Shown here: piece after piece, positions 36,431 to 49,514 of the stretch
Layout of the letters: each line of letters begins with the position of its first letter
Position numbering within the stretch: the first letter of the stretch is position 1
Assembly: GCA_965153455.1 (NCBI GenBank)
Contig: OZ234493.1
Coordinates: forward strand, 25,534,213 to 25,598,212
From: Sphagnum compactum
Taxonomy: Eukaryota; Bryophyta; Sphagnopsida; Sphagnales
DNA: 64,000 bases
Reading direction: 5' to 3'
Notes under the pieces: model-generated
Told to the model about the DNA's origin: nothing
Databases searched by the model: none
What the model saw: the letters and a program-made list of their open reading frames with translations, nothing else
Program-made: the position numbers and the translations under genes

Positions 36431-37125
36431 CGAGGACCTGTTGATCGGTATGTTCAAAGTCAAGGGCATCATTGAGATCGATGATGACAGGGAAGAGATT
36501 GAAAACAAGTTCTACATTGATGACGATTGGTGCGTTGAGCACTAGCACATCATTGAGCACATTAAAAATTAAGGGTCGTTCAGCCAGGAATGCTACACGG
36601 GCCTCGATGAGGACAACTGGAAGGACATGGTGTTGTAGATTGTCCAGTTCGTCGTGTTCGTTGTCACCAAATGTGACCGCGTCAAGGTCGAACGAGACGA
36701 CAACAACAATGCGAGCGAGTTCAACACATCACCTGGTGTGCCACATGAGCTCGTCAAGGTGGCGCCGCAACACTTCATTTCGACGTATTAAATGTGTATT
36801 AGCCCCATCTTGATCGCTTTTGGTCCGAAAAGGAGATCGACGAGATTGAGGCCGAATAGCATGACCTAATCAGGCGGTACAACAATGACCAACACATCAA
36901 GTAGATCATCGACTCGTACAAGCACACGGTGTCTTTCAATGAGGCGTGGGACAAGATTGACGTCCTTTTCAATCGGTTGCGCCAATTCTGCATCGAGCTG
37001 ACGATGGTGTTCCCGAACATGACGTCGGTCAAGTCAAATTTCTCCATTTTGAAATGGGAAAAGGACGACAATCGTTCATCCATGACCGATTTGACGTTGA
37101 AAGGAATATTCCAATGTAAGCAAAT
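36431..37125 (+). pseudogene. Decayed hAT-like transposase, C-terminal part
   Basis: This is an island of balanced base composition rich in CpG within very AT-rich DNA. Two overlapping frames read like protein. The first (about 36444-36788) includes KVKGIIEIDDDREEIENKFY and DEDNWKDMVL. After a frame change comes PHLDRFWSEKEIDEIEAE, then SFNEAWDKIDVLFNRLRQFC and SVKSNFSILKWEKDDNRSSM with LTDLTLKGIFQCKQ. The last part fits the WEKD.....LTD..LEGI...KQ tail seen in hAT-like transposon proteins. In-frame stops fall at 36543, 36570, 36636, 36789, 36857 and 36902. The family call rests on one C-terminal motif, so it is tentative; that the locus is a broken gene is clear. Confidence 0.5.
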
Positions 37126-37900
37126 GAATCAGATTCCGATCCTGTACCCGTCGAACGTTGCCCATCCATGCGCTACAACAATAAACGACACTTTCTTGCC
37201 CTAGGGGCATCGCAATCATAAAGATCCATAGATGTGCACAACTTTGACCGAGACGGTGCGCACAAATTAGCTTATTTTGTTTGATTTGTGCGAACACACA
37301 AATTTATGAGGCTTAGCTAGATAAGACTACACTTTAATGTGATTTCACCTTTGTTATGAACATGTGAAAATTGAAGCTTGATAGATTGATTCAAGGGCAA
37401 CAATTCCTACAACCATTCCTAAACTTCAACAATGACTAAATTGGTGGGCTAAGAACTTAATATAATTGGCATACTACCACGTAATGAACTCAACCTTGAG
37501 AGGAGGAGATTATGGTACCAACAACCAAATTTACAAAAAATGTTCATTCCTACATGTGGGTTTCTATTAGAAACGGTCACAAGGTGAAAACAAATTTGTA
37601 TACTACTACTTTACTATTTAATACTGCAACAATAATTTTATTATTTTGTTTGTTTGACCATAAAGTAGGTATAGGGCCAAACCCATATAAATTTGAAGAG
37701 GTCATTCACACTATTGTGTATGTTTTCCACTACATTCCAAAGGAATTGGTTTGGAAGATGACACATGTTCAATGTTCATGGAAAGAAAGTTGAATGGGAA
37801 TTCACACATAAATAATAAGGGCACTTTCACATTCAACATACCCATGAAAAATTGTCTACCTACCCTTTCACATTCAAGTTTGGATCCCTAGTGCCTTAGA
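37126..37900. other. Spacer between two decayed elements
   Basis: AT-rich, with an open frame at 37512-37793 that I do not recognise. It may be the upstream part of the SWIM-finger relic that follows, but there is no motif to prove this. Confidence 0.4.
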
Positions 37901-38169
37901 CTTTTTACTCTACATGCAATGTTGGTGACATGAATCAAAACAATTCCCATGGAAGAATTCTAATGACCATTACAACACTTTTGACAAAGTCCCACCATGA
38001 TCCCACAACTCCATTTAAAATGGTGACTCAATTTGAGATTATGGTGATGAAAATTACGTTCTATCATATTAATGACATTTTCAAAGGACAACCAATACAA
38101 CAAAAGAAACTTGTCGTGTTGCTACTTATGCAAATGGTGTTGCTTAGTGTTCAACACTCATAAAATGAT

Positions 38170-38810
38170 GAGGGCCAACCGTAACCCCATGTTTCCTTGG
38201 ACACCTTTATGATCATCACCATTCACAAAATCTTCAAAAGTTTTTGTGGTTTAATTATGATAATATGGTTCGATCTGCAAGTGGAGTTGTACACAACTTG
38301 AAACACAACAAACCACCTCTTCCCAAGGTTTGGCCTATGAACTTAGGCATAAATATTATTCAATATGAACCTAACACATTGGGACGAGCAAGTTTTGTTC
38401 TTGTTCATGGTGCACCTCCTATTACACCAACAATGGAATTCAATGAACTTTATTTTCTTCTAGGAGTTGCCCCTAGCAAGAAAATGGATGCAAAATGCAT
38501 ATGAAACAATGTTTTGCCAATAAACATGGTCAAGATGAGAGATGTTACCATCTTGGATCCTAAGGTTACCAAGATCACATTCACACCTCAAAGGCATACT
38601 TACATCTATGAACTGTTGGTTTATGAATCCACTATCAACACTTTGCCATGCACTTACTTTGTCGCAATTGGTGTGTTCCCAAGTTGTACTTGTCTAGATT
38701 TTGTTTACAATGCAACAAGTACCTTCTAATATAATCAAGCTATTACCTTATTTGTAAGCACATGTATTACATCTATAATGTGCATTTGAATTTGATAGGA
38801 GAAAATTAAA
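38170..38810 (+). pseudogene. Relic of a SWIM zinc-finger protein, probably transposon-derived
   Basis: Two adjacent open segments (38244-38504 and 38514-38729) read as one protein broken by a TGA at 38502-38504. It includes VRSASGVVHNLKHNKPP, VTILDPKVTKITFTPQRHTY, then VFPSCTCLDF. After a small frame change near 38730-38750 follows ICKHMYYIYNVHLNL. CxC spaced from CxH is the SWIM zinc-finger signature. SWIM domains are common in MULE-type transposases and related plant repeats, so a mobile origin is likely, but no DDE core is seen here. Upstream sequence from 37930 may belong to it. Confidence 0.55.
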
Positions 38811-39967
38811 CACACTAGCCAACATTGGTTCGAATTTGTGTAGAGAACATATTGAAGTTAGATTATGGTGGATTTTTTTCTACTACCTAGTTGCATTATT
38901 GGGAATATAGTTCTTAGTTCATGGTTTGGAACTTTTCAATGAAATCGTTCACTTTCATAGATTTTTGGGTTCTAATTTTTCGTTGCATTTTTCTATCCAT
39001 GAATCAAAATTGCGTTTATAAAGTACTTGTTTGTGTCCTATTGACCTTTTCTTTTGTTGATTTCCTTTATTGTGGAAATGTTTTCTAGGACTTATTCCAT
39101 GCATGGAAAGATTTGTCGCTAAAGTGTTGTTTTTCAACACATTATAGATTACCCCACTTCCTTGGTTGCTTTCACATTAATTACATTGTTTTCAGAAATA
39201 TTGAATTAAAAAAATAAATCCTTGTTGTTGAAAATTTATTGTTTAAAAAAAATTTAATAATCCAAAATTTGATGAATATATAACCAAAAATTGTTTGGTT
39301 GTTCCACATTTGTGTGTCAAAGTTACCAATGGACTTTGGTAATGCCCATCAGTTTAAAGATTATACACAACAACAAGTGCAGATCACAATTGTTGGGAAA
39401 AAAAATTCCTTTGATTATTACTCATATTCTACATTACACTTGTTCCAGAATTTTGCATGTTTGTGTGCATTCATCTTCTTTACATCCCTTCAGTTGGATG
39501 TAATTCTTTTATTCATCACGAATGAATTCAACCATGGGTGCACAATATTACTGATAAATGGATGAATTACATCCAAATGGATGGATGTCATCCATCTCGT
39601 TTGGATTGTATCCGTCTATCCAATAAATTCATCCATGTTGTGGTCCATATTACGTTTCGTATTTAATTTGAAAATTGATGAATATCATCCAGCAATGGGC
39701 GTAGTACTTGTTTGCTTTGACCCATTTTTAGGGTTTCACTATATGAAAGCGCACTCCCACCCACAACCCTCCCCCGTGCAAAGCGCACATGATTTGTCCT
39801 TCGTGACTTTCAGAGGATCTGTCTGCGGGTAATCCTCTCTGCGTGTCTTTGTTTTTGGTTGTTTCCGGACGGGAATAAGAAGAAGAAGAAGAAGAAGAAG
39901 AAGTTGTTGTGGTGGTGAGTGGGAGAAAAAAAGGAGGAATTTTTTTTCAGAGTTTTGAGAACGAGGT
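38811..39967. other. Intergenic DNA and CWC15 leader
   Basis: AT-rich to about 39680, then more balanced. The last 130 bases should be promoter and leader of CWC15 and include a (GAA)n run at about 39878-39903. No other gene is seen. Confidence 0.5.
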
Positions 39968-42375
39968 ATGACGACAGCCGCACGGCCAACGTGGGCGCCC
40001 GCAAAGGGAGGCCATGAGCAGGGTGGGGTGCGTATGTTTGGTCCGTCTCAGAAGTTTTCCTCTCGTGACCTTGCGTCGCATACCAATCTTAAACTCAGGT
40101 TTTGCTTCCCGACTCCTTACTTTCCTTCCCATGCGTCTTAGTTGGTGTCGGTTCCTTGTGTTCACCTTTTGTGTCTCTGTCACCGGGAGGCAGGGGGATG
40201 CTGCATGTGTCTTGATGTGCCCTCAGATGATGCAACTCCGTCTTCCTGCTTTCTGAATTTTTAACAACTGTTGGAGAGTCACAAAAGCACCTCCACAACC
40301 TTGGAACAGTATATTCCGGTGAACAGAGTCTCATCATATCTGCATGACCTAAAAATCCAATTTCTGTCACTCTGTTACCATGAGGAAATGAAGGTTGTTC
40401 CTCAGTATTTGCTGCAGAGAATTTGCAAGCAATTTCAAACAAGCTCAAAGTTATGGAGAAAGTAGAGTTATGATCATGTTTGTTGGAACTGCTTTAGGAA
40501 GGATGGGCAAGACACAACTGAGGACTTACGCAAGAGGGACCTCAGAGATGAGCTTGAGGATCGTGAACGTCACCACTTTTCTTCAAAGGAGAGGAACTAT
40601 TCAGGTATCCTGTGCAGTATGGACTGCCTCTCTTGAAAGGAGTAATTATTCCCTACAGTTGAAGAGACTCTCAATCATACTTTGATTGGCAAGTTTCACA
40701 TCATTGTTCTTGCTGCAGTACGGTCTCTTGCTGTTCCTTCTACACAGAGACACTTAACCATGCATATATTCTGTGGAGCACAATCTAACAGTAGCAACTC
40801 CCGTATTGGCAGCTTGGGGACAGATTTGAAATATTCTTAATACTTTCTCACATCAAAGTTAATAGTTTTCTCCTTCCGCTGTCCTGTAATCCAAGGCCCC
40901 ATGTACGTAGGTTAGAATTTTCAGTTCCTCATGAGATCTTTGCCCTTGTCAAAAACCAGTTAGAAAGGCAGGTTGTTGGGTTCTGTTCCAAGTTCTCTAT
41001 GTTCGCTGACACATGTGGATCATGTTTCATGACCAGATGACCGGGATCGCAGGAAGACATCTTCAGCAAGTGGAGGGTACTTGGAAGGTATATACTTGTG
41101 ACTATTTTCATGATCTTGTTCACATCACCAGGAAAGAAAGAAAGTTACATATTTGCTTTTGATATGAATGGTTTTGGAATTTTGCTTCTGCAGGATCAAA
41201 GCGTGATGCAGAGGACAGGCTGCCTGCGAAGAACTTAGATGCTGATGACTCTGATGCAGAGGCCAAAAGTGATTCTGATGAAAGGTAGTTTCCTTTGCAC
41301 AAGACTACCACTATGCTTGCACCAGGATGTCAGTCTTTTCATGTCCATGTTTAGGAATTTCCCTAGGTATCTTGCAGGCTTTGGTGACATACCTTGTCCC
41401 CCATTTTCCTGTGGCCTGAACTCAGCATTCAGTAATGATGGCAGTATCTACTTGAGGCCCCTTTCTAGCCACACAATTTTAATCGACTCATGAACTCAAA
41501 TCTCAACGTATAGGAGGTGTGGCATTCAATGCTAGCAGTGCCGACCTTTCAATTTCCAGAAACCAGACATCAAGTTTGAATTTGCATTTTGTTTATACTA
41601 TTTTGTTGTGTTGGCAGTGATGAGGAGGATGATACAGCAGAGTTGCTTGCTGAGCTTGAGCGTATCAAGAAGGAGAGAGCTGAGGAAAAGCTGCGCAAGG
41701 TTCCCCATTACACCTCATCATTCTGTGTTTGGAGGTTCTTGTGTTTCTTTTGTAAATGTTTTGATGTCTCTTTTGTTCAGAGTTCAGTCATAAGACTCTA
41801 GTGATTCTTACCACCAGTCTTATCACTGGAAAACAATCTTTGTCCTATGTTGAGATACGGAAACCTAGACCACAGATACCGCAATGTTTGGTGCAATCAG
41901 TTGTGCTGTGGAATGGATGGCAGGAACGGCAACAACAAGATCAAGAAATGAAAGTGAAGGAAGCAGAGCTTGTGAGGGGCAATCCCCTCCTGAATCCAAC
42001 CTCTTTCACTGTTAAGCGCAGGTATGATGAATTTTGATTTGATGGTTGCCCGGTCCCTAAAGAGTTGATTGAAATGAAAGGTAGGTTGATGCACAGCCAG
42101 CAGACTCAGGATTGTGCCTTGTCAGCAAGTAATTGAAAGCAGTGATAAAATGTAGTTGGATCTGCCAGACACTGACAACATGGTAGATGTTATCTAGGTG
42201 TGCATAAGTAGGCTGTATGTTGGAGTGCCCACTGACCATGTGTCATTGCAGGTGGGATGATGATGTTGTCTTCAAGAACCAAGCACGAGGAGAGCTCAAG
42301 ACTGCCAAGCGGTTCATCAATGACACAATCCGGAATGATTTTCACCGCAAATTCTTGAATAAGTACATGAAGTAG
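39968..42375 (+). CDS. CWC15: Spliceosome component CWC15 (Cwf15/Cwc15 family)
   Basis: Seven exons (39968..40098, 40498..40604, 41037..41087, 41194..41284, 41618..41699, 41924..42021, 42252..42375) join to 227 residues, the usual length of the family. The N-terminus [15 protein letters not shown] followed by [20 protein letters not shown] and the C-terminus [17 protein letters not shown] ... [17 protein letters not shown] are hallmarks of Cwc15. Between them lie a charged region ([20 protein letters not shown]), an acidic stretch ([14 protein letters not shown]) and a coiled coil ([16 protein letters not shown]). Cwc15 belongs to the PRP19/NTC-related complex and sits near the catalytic core of the activated spliceosome in the nucleus. 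The gene was found by tracing very short exons; all introns are GT-AG. The 5' leader holds a GAA repeat. Confidence 0.96.
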
Positions 42376-45100
42376 TATGGTCTGTTGTCTGTAAACATCA
42401 AACTTGTTTTCAAGCTGCAAGTTCTTTGTGTGGGTGTCCCAGATTTGCATGGGCACAACATGTTACATGAGAGGCATGGATATCTTTAGTTTGTGGGAGT
42501 CCTTTTGGTGTTATGACATTGTACTCTGGATACCTTCCAGGCTTCAATTGTAGGGTGTTCACAGTCACCCCAGTTTCATGATCCACATGTATGTGATCAT
42601 GCAATCCTTGGAGGACTTGTATTTTGTTTTAGAACCAAGGTTGGACAGCAAAGGCAGCTAATGTCAGAGAACCCTGTTCATGTGGTGGTTGCATGTAAAA
42701 ACAGGTGCCTGTATCATCATTAACTCTGAACTTTGTGCACCTTTTTCAGAAAGGTTGCTTCACTAAGCTCTGGAAAATGTGCATCTCAGTGACACAATGT
42801 GTGCTTTTTTAATGTCTTCTGTTAAATCAAGCTTTTCCTCAAGGCTTCTGAGCTGGATATGCAAGGGTGTATAAAGCACTATGCCACACTTGGCGAAATA
42901 TGAGGGAAACATCCACGACACTCAGGATTGGGATGATCAGTGAAGACATGGCCTAACCTTAGCTCTTAGCCCTCTCTCTGTCTTCTCATGTGATATTTGG
43001 ATCTGAAGGGGAAGAAGGATCGTCACAGAAGGCTTTGCTGGTGTGTTGTGATTATAAGAAGAAGTCTGGGAGCTTGTAAACTTTTATTGTTGCAGTGGGT
43101 TGGTTGCAGATGAGCAGAAAATTGGAGCCACAATGATTCTGATGGCTGGTGGGCTGGGATTTTCTTTAATACTGTAATGTGGTGAGGAATGAAGGTCATG
43201 ATTGAGGTGGCCTCCATGACAGGGAGAGAAGGCAAATCCTTATGGCGGAAGTGGTAGCTCCTTTCTCGACTTGTGTAGTGGGACATCAGAGAGTTGTGAA
43301 CTCTCAAGAGGTAAAATTCTGCACAAAGTGATTTCAACTCTCTTTTTCCATGCAAACTGTTGCATACTTGATTGAATGCTTCTAGAAACAAAGGGTATGG
43401 AAGGTGAAGCATCATGGGTCAATAGCTTATGGATTAGAAGCTTGCAGACCAACTTGCAAGTGAATGCAGGTCCAAACACACCGAAAAGCCCATCAGTTGT
43501 AGTCCACCATGCCTGCCACGACTTGGGTGACTGAATTGACCAGTGCTGGGACTTTGGTGATTTCAAGTAATTGGGGTAACAGGCATAGCACCATTCTTCT
43601 GTGGAATGTTTTTGTGTAGTGTATGGATTCCAATCTTTCAAGGCCTTGCTGTTCCATGTTAGCCTTTATCATTGTTCAAGCTGCTGCTCTCTGCAGTCTC
43701 CACAGTGCATTTACCTGCCAATGGTGGAAATCTCCCAACCAATTATTTGGTTCCTCTGCTGATGTATGCAGCTGTTATCAAGTTTGAGTTTGAATTATGC
43801 TCCTTGTGTCTATAACACGCAGATTGAAGAGCAGGAAAATGATCAGTGGCTTGATAATGCTTCAGGATTGTGGCATTGTGCATATTGGTATTTCCTCTGG
43901 GTATATTGTTTGACAAATTGAAATGTGCCATGGAGCATGCACCTTAGAAGGCATGGCATCTCAGTGGGTTTTGTTTCATGTGGTCACAAACATTTTCTTT
44001 ATATTCATTCTTGTGCTCCCGTGTATGCCTGTGCAGATGACAGCACAAAAAATTAGTGACAAAATTAAAGACTGTAGGACATGAAGCGCACAAAACAGAC
44101 CCAAAGTTCAACAATGTCTTCTTTTACATTGGTTTGAAGACTCTCACAAAGTAGCTCACAACACACATTCCAGTTTGACATGTGAAAGTATGTGATTGAC
44201 AACAAGCAAATACCATCAAAGTTTTCATGCTTGCTTGCCGGAGTTGTTCATGTTTTGGCAATTGGAATGTGAGAGGGTAAAACATCTCTGATTCCATCAA
44301 TCTTTTATTGTTCAGCACTGTCCATGAATCCTTCACTGAACTAAGGCTCACCTGTTTCCATGCAGTGGATTTTTGTCTGGGAGTTATCAATTCCCTCATT
44401 GCAATAGAAACAGGCAGAATTTTTCAGACCAAAGTCTCTTGTTTTCTCCTCAGGTTTGCTGTTTCTTTTAGTCAACTGTGAAAACTTCACTGTCTTTGCT
44501 TGTCTTCTTTTCTATGCCATTTGCTCATCATCTGTTTTGTGCCATGGATTTTCCACACTCTTATGCAAGCAAAACTCTGTGCATCTTTGCTCATAGTCCT
44601 CTTCTGTTTTGTGTTGTTGTGCTCGTCTTCTGTTTCATGCCAACACTTGGGGTGCAAGAGAGCCCAGTGCAATTGGAATCTATACAATCTCATGTCAATG
44701 CAAACAACCCTAGCTTGCAGAAACAAAAGACAAGCAGTTCTTAACAGAAACAGAGACGAAGAAGTATAGAAGTCGTACTAGTCTAGATTGTAAAACAAAA
44801 AACAGAACAAGGCTGCGAAACCGTCGGAGAATAAAGCCGCAGAAAAAGCCGTGGAAGATGGGCCCCATCATCAGCATCATCATCAGCGGCAGAAAGGAGA
44901 GCTACAAGTGTTGCATCGCCAGCAAACTAGAGGCATCTCCTGAAAGATCCTTCTTGCTGGGCCGTGGCAAGCGCACATGGACTCGTTTGTTCACTGCGGT
45001 TTTGCATTCCCACATCTCATGTTTACTCTCTCGTTTCCTGATTCCTGTGTGTCTGGTGAGAAGATAGTCAAGAGCTGAAGAAGGCACGTTGTCAAGGATA
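42376..45100. other. Intergenic DNA, no supported gene
   Basis: The sequence is balanced in composition with many short frames on both strands (longest about 130 codons on -, 43023-43641), none of which resembles a known protein or has matching splice partners. Part next to 42376 should be the CWC15 3' untranslated region. Confidence 0.45.
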
Positions 45101-45175
45101 GTATAGAGAGAGAGAGAGAGAGAGAGAAATAAAGAGAACGAGGGAAGAGACAGGGACGACCGAGAGAGAGAGAGT
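45101..45175. repeat. GA microsatellites in the VTT gene leader
   Basis: Runs of GA at about 45103-45127 and 45160-45175 (interrupted by AAATAAAGAGAACGAGGGAAG) lie just before the start codon at 45185. Confidence 0.85.
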
Positions 45176-45184
45176 GAGGGTGGA

Positions 45185-47905
45185 ATGGCAGTCACGGTGC
45201 TGCCTGGAGCTTTGTCGCTCCACATCCCGCATGAGGCTGCTGCTACTTTCTCTTCTTTCTCCACATCCCGTGCGAATCTCTCGAGCTTGGAGTCCGTCGT
45301 CTCCTGCTGCTCATCATCATCATCCAATTCGGTCGTGGCCGCAGCACAATCTGAGAATCTGACGAAGCGATTGGGGAGGACTCGAGGTTGCTATCAAAAT
45401 GCAGCTCGGGGTCACGTTCTGTCTTCACGAGTGTCGTCGAGGGCTCTACTGCCTCTGTTTGTTTTGTCTTCGGGAAGCTTATTGCGGCAGCAACACAAAG
45501 GCAGTAGTAGTTTGCTGGGAGGAAGGATTAGACCACGAGTGCAGACGGTGAAAGCCTCTTCCTTGAAGGATAGCCAGCGAGAAGCGCTGCAGGAAGTGGA
45601 AGGTCGTTCTTCAACGCGGAGGGAATTGGATGATGAGAGACAACAGCAGCAGTCCGGAGCAGATGGACAAGAGCGGGAGCAAGATGGAGCTGAGCTTTCT
45701 TTGCAGGAGGAGAGAGAAGAAGAACAAGAACAAGGTAGACATGCCTTCACTAATGTTAGGGATTTGGGGCTTCCTGCGATGGAGGATGATGCAGTTGTAA
45801 GTGTTGTGAGTCAAACGGAGCAGGCGAAGGAAACAGAACAAGTGCAACAAGAAGAAGACGAGGAAGATATGTCTGGTGCTGTCACAGGCACTGTGGCTGC
45901 CATAGTGTTCCTGCTCGCCTTCGTAGGTACGATTGGTGCAGCGGGGTTTTTCTACAGGGAGCAGATCGATGATATCCTCACTCAATTCTCAGATTTCCTT
46001 GAAGGTAGGTATACATTGTTTGTTATTCCCAACTCCTCTTCCTGTTTGGATCCGATTTCCATCTTCTGGTGATTCTTTAGAGCAGGTTTCCTCTTCAGGA
46101 AGTGGGGAGGAGAGCTTACAGTGTGCAAACCCTAAATGGAGAGGAGCAAGCTGATTCTGTTTTTGCTTGCTTTGCTTGTGGTCCCTGCTGCTATGTTGCA
46201 TCACAATTCAACGTGTTTTATAGAGGGTGGGAGCTTTGCTGTTTGGGGTTTGGAAAGACTCATGTTGACCTCAAAAAATGAACATGAGATGGTGACGGAA
46301 TGGCTATTATTGCAGGATATGGATCTGCAGGATATGTGCTATTTGTGCTTGGGTATGCTGGCCTTGAGGTATGTATGTGTCTTAAACCCTCAAGTTCTGT
46401 TGTCATCTTTAGAGTTGTGCTCCATGGCTGAAAGCTCTTGCTCCATGGCTGAAAGCTTGTGATCATGGGTGTGCCTCTTAGACCTTGTCTTACCTCCTGT
46501 TTGAAATATCCATCTTTACACATTGAGGCTGGTGTGCAATGAAGCTGCAATCAGAAAACTCTCTTTCTGCAAGAGCCACAGTTTCAAAACCTGAGAATTT
46601 CTCTTATAGAATATAGAATTTTGAGAAGCAGGTGCACAGCATCAAACATGGTGTGCTTTATTGTTTCCTGTCAACTCTTTCTTTCTGGCCAATTTTTGTT
46701 GTGTGAGTTAGCATTGAATGCCAAAGATGTTGGATTGATGTACTGTAATCATGTGTGTTGTGTGGATGTTGGTAAGCAGGTGCTTGCAATACCAGCTGTT
46801 CCTTTGACAATGTCAGCAGGCTTACTGTTTGGCAGTCTATATGGCACCATCCTGGTTTCCATTTCAGGCACGGTATGCTTGTTCTTCTGTTACCTAGATG
46901 TTGTTTCTGAAAGTATTGAGCTACCCAGTTGTGCTGGATAGGTGAACTTTGAATCTCTATATTCATGTGACATGCAATGTGCTGTGGGGCTGTACTGCAG
47001 CTTGCAGCAACAGCCTCATTCTTGATTGCGCGCTATTTGGCTCGAGACCGCATAGTGGCCATGGCCAAAAACAACAAGAAATTCCTGGCTATTGACAAAG
47101 CCATAGGTGAGGACAGTTTCCGGGTGGTGACTCTGTTACGGCTGAGCCCTTTACTTCCTTTCTCGCTTGGAAATTATCTGTATGGTCTCACCTCAGTCAA
47201 GCTACTCCCATATATACTCGGAAGGTACTTATCTGATCTGATATGTAAACAGCCTGATATTCTGTTTTTGATGTTATGAAACTACCTTTTTGATGAAGAC
47301 ATTTCTTCTTGAAGTGCACACCATAGTGAATTTACATGTGTTACAAGTTAATGAGTATTTCGTAGCTCACAACAGTTGCAACAATGTGCAGTTGGTTGGG
47401 GATGCTGCCAGGGACATGGGCATATGTAAGCGCAGGAGCTTTTGGAAGGGCTTTTATTGTGGGTGCCTCTCTCCTTCACTTCGTAGACCTCCAAAGACTC
47501 TGAAGTCTCACCAGTGCATGTATGATCTGTTAAACAGATGCTTTCTGAAAAAGAGCTTGGACCAAAAAGAAGGCAATCTTCTGAATCAGTGGGTTTTTCT
47601 GTTTTCCAGAAGCAAGAGGCGGAATCAATGTTCCCTGGTGGCCCTGAGCAGTATTGGACTTTGGGAGTAGGACTGGTGGCAACAATAGTTGCTGCTACTT
47701 ATGTCAGTCGTTTGGCAAAGGTTTGTCACTTCCTCTTCATCTGTCTGCCTTTGGACCCTGATCTTGAATTCAGTGCAGAAACTGAGTGTTGTTTCTTGAA
47801 CACCAGCTTCAAACACTTTGATGCGGATTGGCAGCCATTATATTTTGCATAAATTCTGAAGACACTTTCATGCTCATGCAGGAGGCAATCAAAGAGATTG
47901 ATTGA
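45185..47905 (+). CDS. VTT/SNARE-associated (TVP38/TMEM64, DedA-like) membrane protein, probably plastid
   Basis: Seven exons (45185..46004, 46316..46368, 46780..46872, 47001..47224, 47392..47458, 47610..47720, 47882..47905) join in frame to 463 residues. Residues 1-120 are rich in Ser, Ala and Arg and poor in acidic residues, like a plastid transit peptide. A long Glu/Gln-rich stretch follows (about 125-230). Then come a membrane segment (about 236-262) and the VTT domain: LAIPAVPLTMSAGLLFG, the signature RLSPLLPFSLGNYLYG (369-384), LGMLPGTWAYVSAGAFGRAF and a last membrane segment before SRLAKEAIKEID. Proteins of this superfamily (DedA, TMEM41B, VMP1) move phospholipids between membrane leaflets. 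The plastid placing is inferred from the N-terminus. The last exon codes only seven residues. Confidence 0.9.
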
Positions 47906-48300
47906 AGATTGGTGGCAATCAAGTCAAACCAAGCAAATGAAAAGATTTATCTAATCAGTTTCCATCACAAAGGAAGCCCTGTTACTCGGTGTAGAGTTGA
48001 TCATTCACACACTGAGTAGATTTGATTAGTGTTAAGGACTCTGATACAGAGATCAGGTACACAACTGTTGTATGTACATACTACAAAGTATGTGTGAGTG
48101 GTGACAGTGGAATGCAGATAGAAGACAATGATCTGAGTGGTGACAGGAGGAAATGCAGAATACGATATAAGTAGGTATCTGCAAAATGTATACCTACTTC
48201 AATTGCCAGTTTCAGGCCTGTGAAATTGTATCATTTTTTGCACAGAAGAATAACTTGCCACTTTTTTATAGCAACTTCTCCATTGTGAAGTAGATTTCCT
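47906..48300. other. Spacer between the VTT gene and RPS9
   Basis: This probably includes the VTT gene 3' untranslated region. No gene or RNA is seen. Confidence 0.5.
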
Positions 48301-48324
48301 CTTCATGTCTCCATGAAGACCACA

Positions 48325-48465
48325 AGCATGCAACATGACAATGTCATTGCTGAATTTCCTTCATGAATGCCAGTAGCACAAGCAGTCATCTCCCTGAACA
48401 ATGCAAGCATGACAATGTCATTGCTGGATTTTCTTCATGAATGTCAGCAGCACAAGCAGATCAAA
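48325..48465. repeat. Two-copy tandem duplication, 74-base spacing
   Basis: GACAATGTCATTGCTG is present at 48337 and 48411. It is followed in both copies by (A/G)ATTT(C/T)CTTCATGAATG(C/T)CAG and CAGCACAAGCAG or TAGCACAAGCAG. Confidence 0.85.
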
Positions 48466-48590
48466 AAACACTGGCAACAAAAAATTCAAGAAAACACAGC
48501 AACAAATTAGCAACTAGTCAATCAATCTCAAGCGGATCCCAACAGGGGCAGGGAAATGGTGGATTTTGTGAAATCTCAGCCGTTGATAAC

Positions 48591-49514
<924 letters not shown>

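Noticed and set aside
36431-37125. In-frame TAG/TAA at Gln-like sites as a sign of a ciliate-like code or transfer from such an organism
   Set aside because: The frame is also shifted, the relic lies among other decayed transposons, and the host genes use normal stops. Mutation at CAG/CAA is simpler.
41618-42375. MFAP1 as the identity of the gene ending here, from its acidic and coiled-coil exons
   Set aside because: Tracing the earlier exons gave [15 protein letters not shown] and the C-terminal [14 protein letters not shown], which are Cwc15 hallmarks.
47459-47609. Longer VTT exon starting near 47535 and running into the last large exon
   Set aside because: It is in frame, but family members go directly from GRAF(I) to a short acidic link and GG.....TLGVGL. 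The acceptor at 47609 fits this better.
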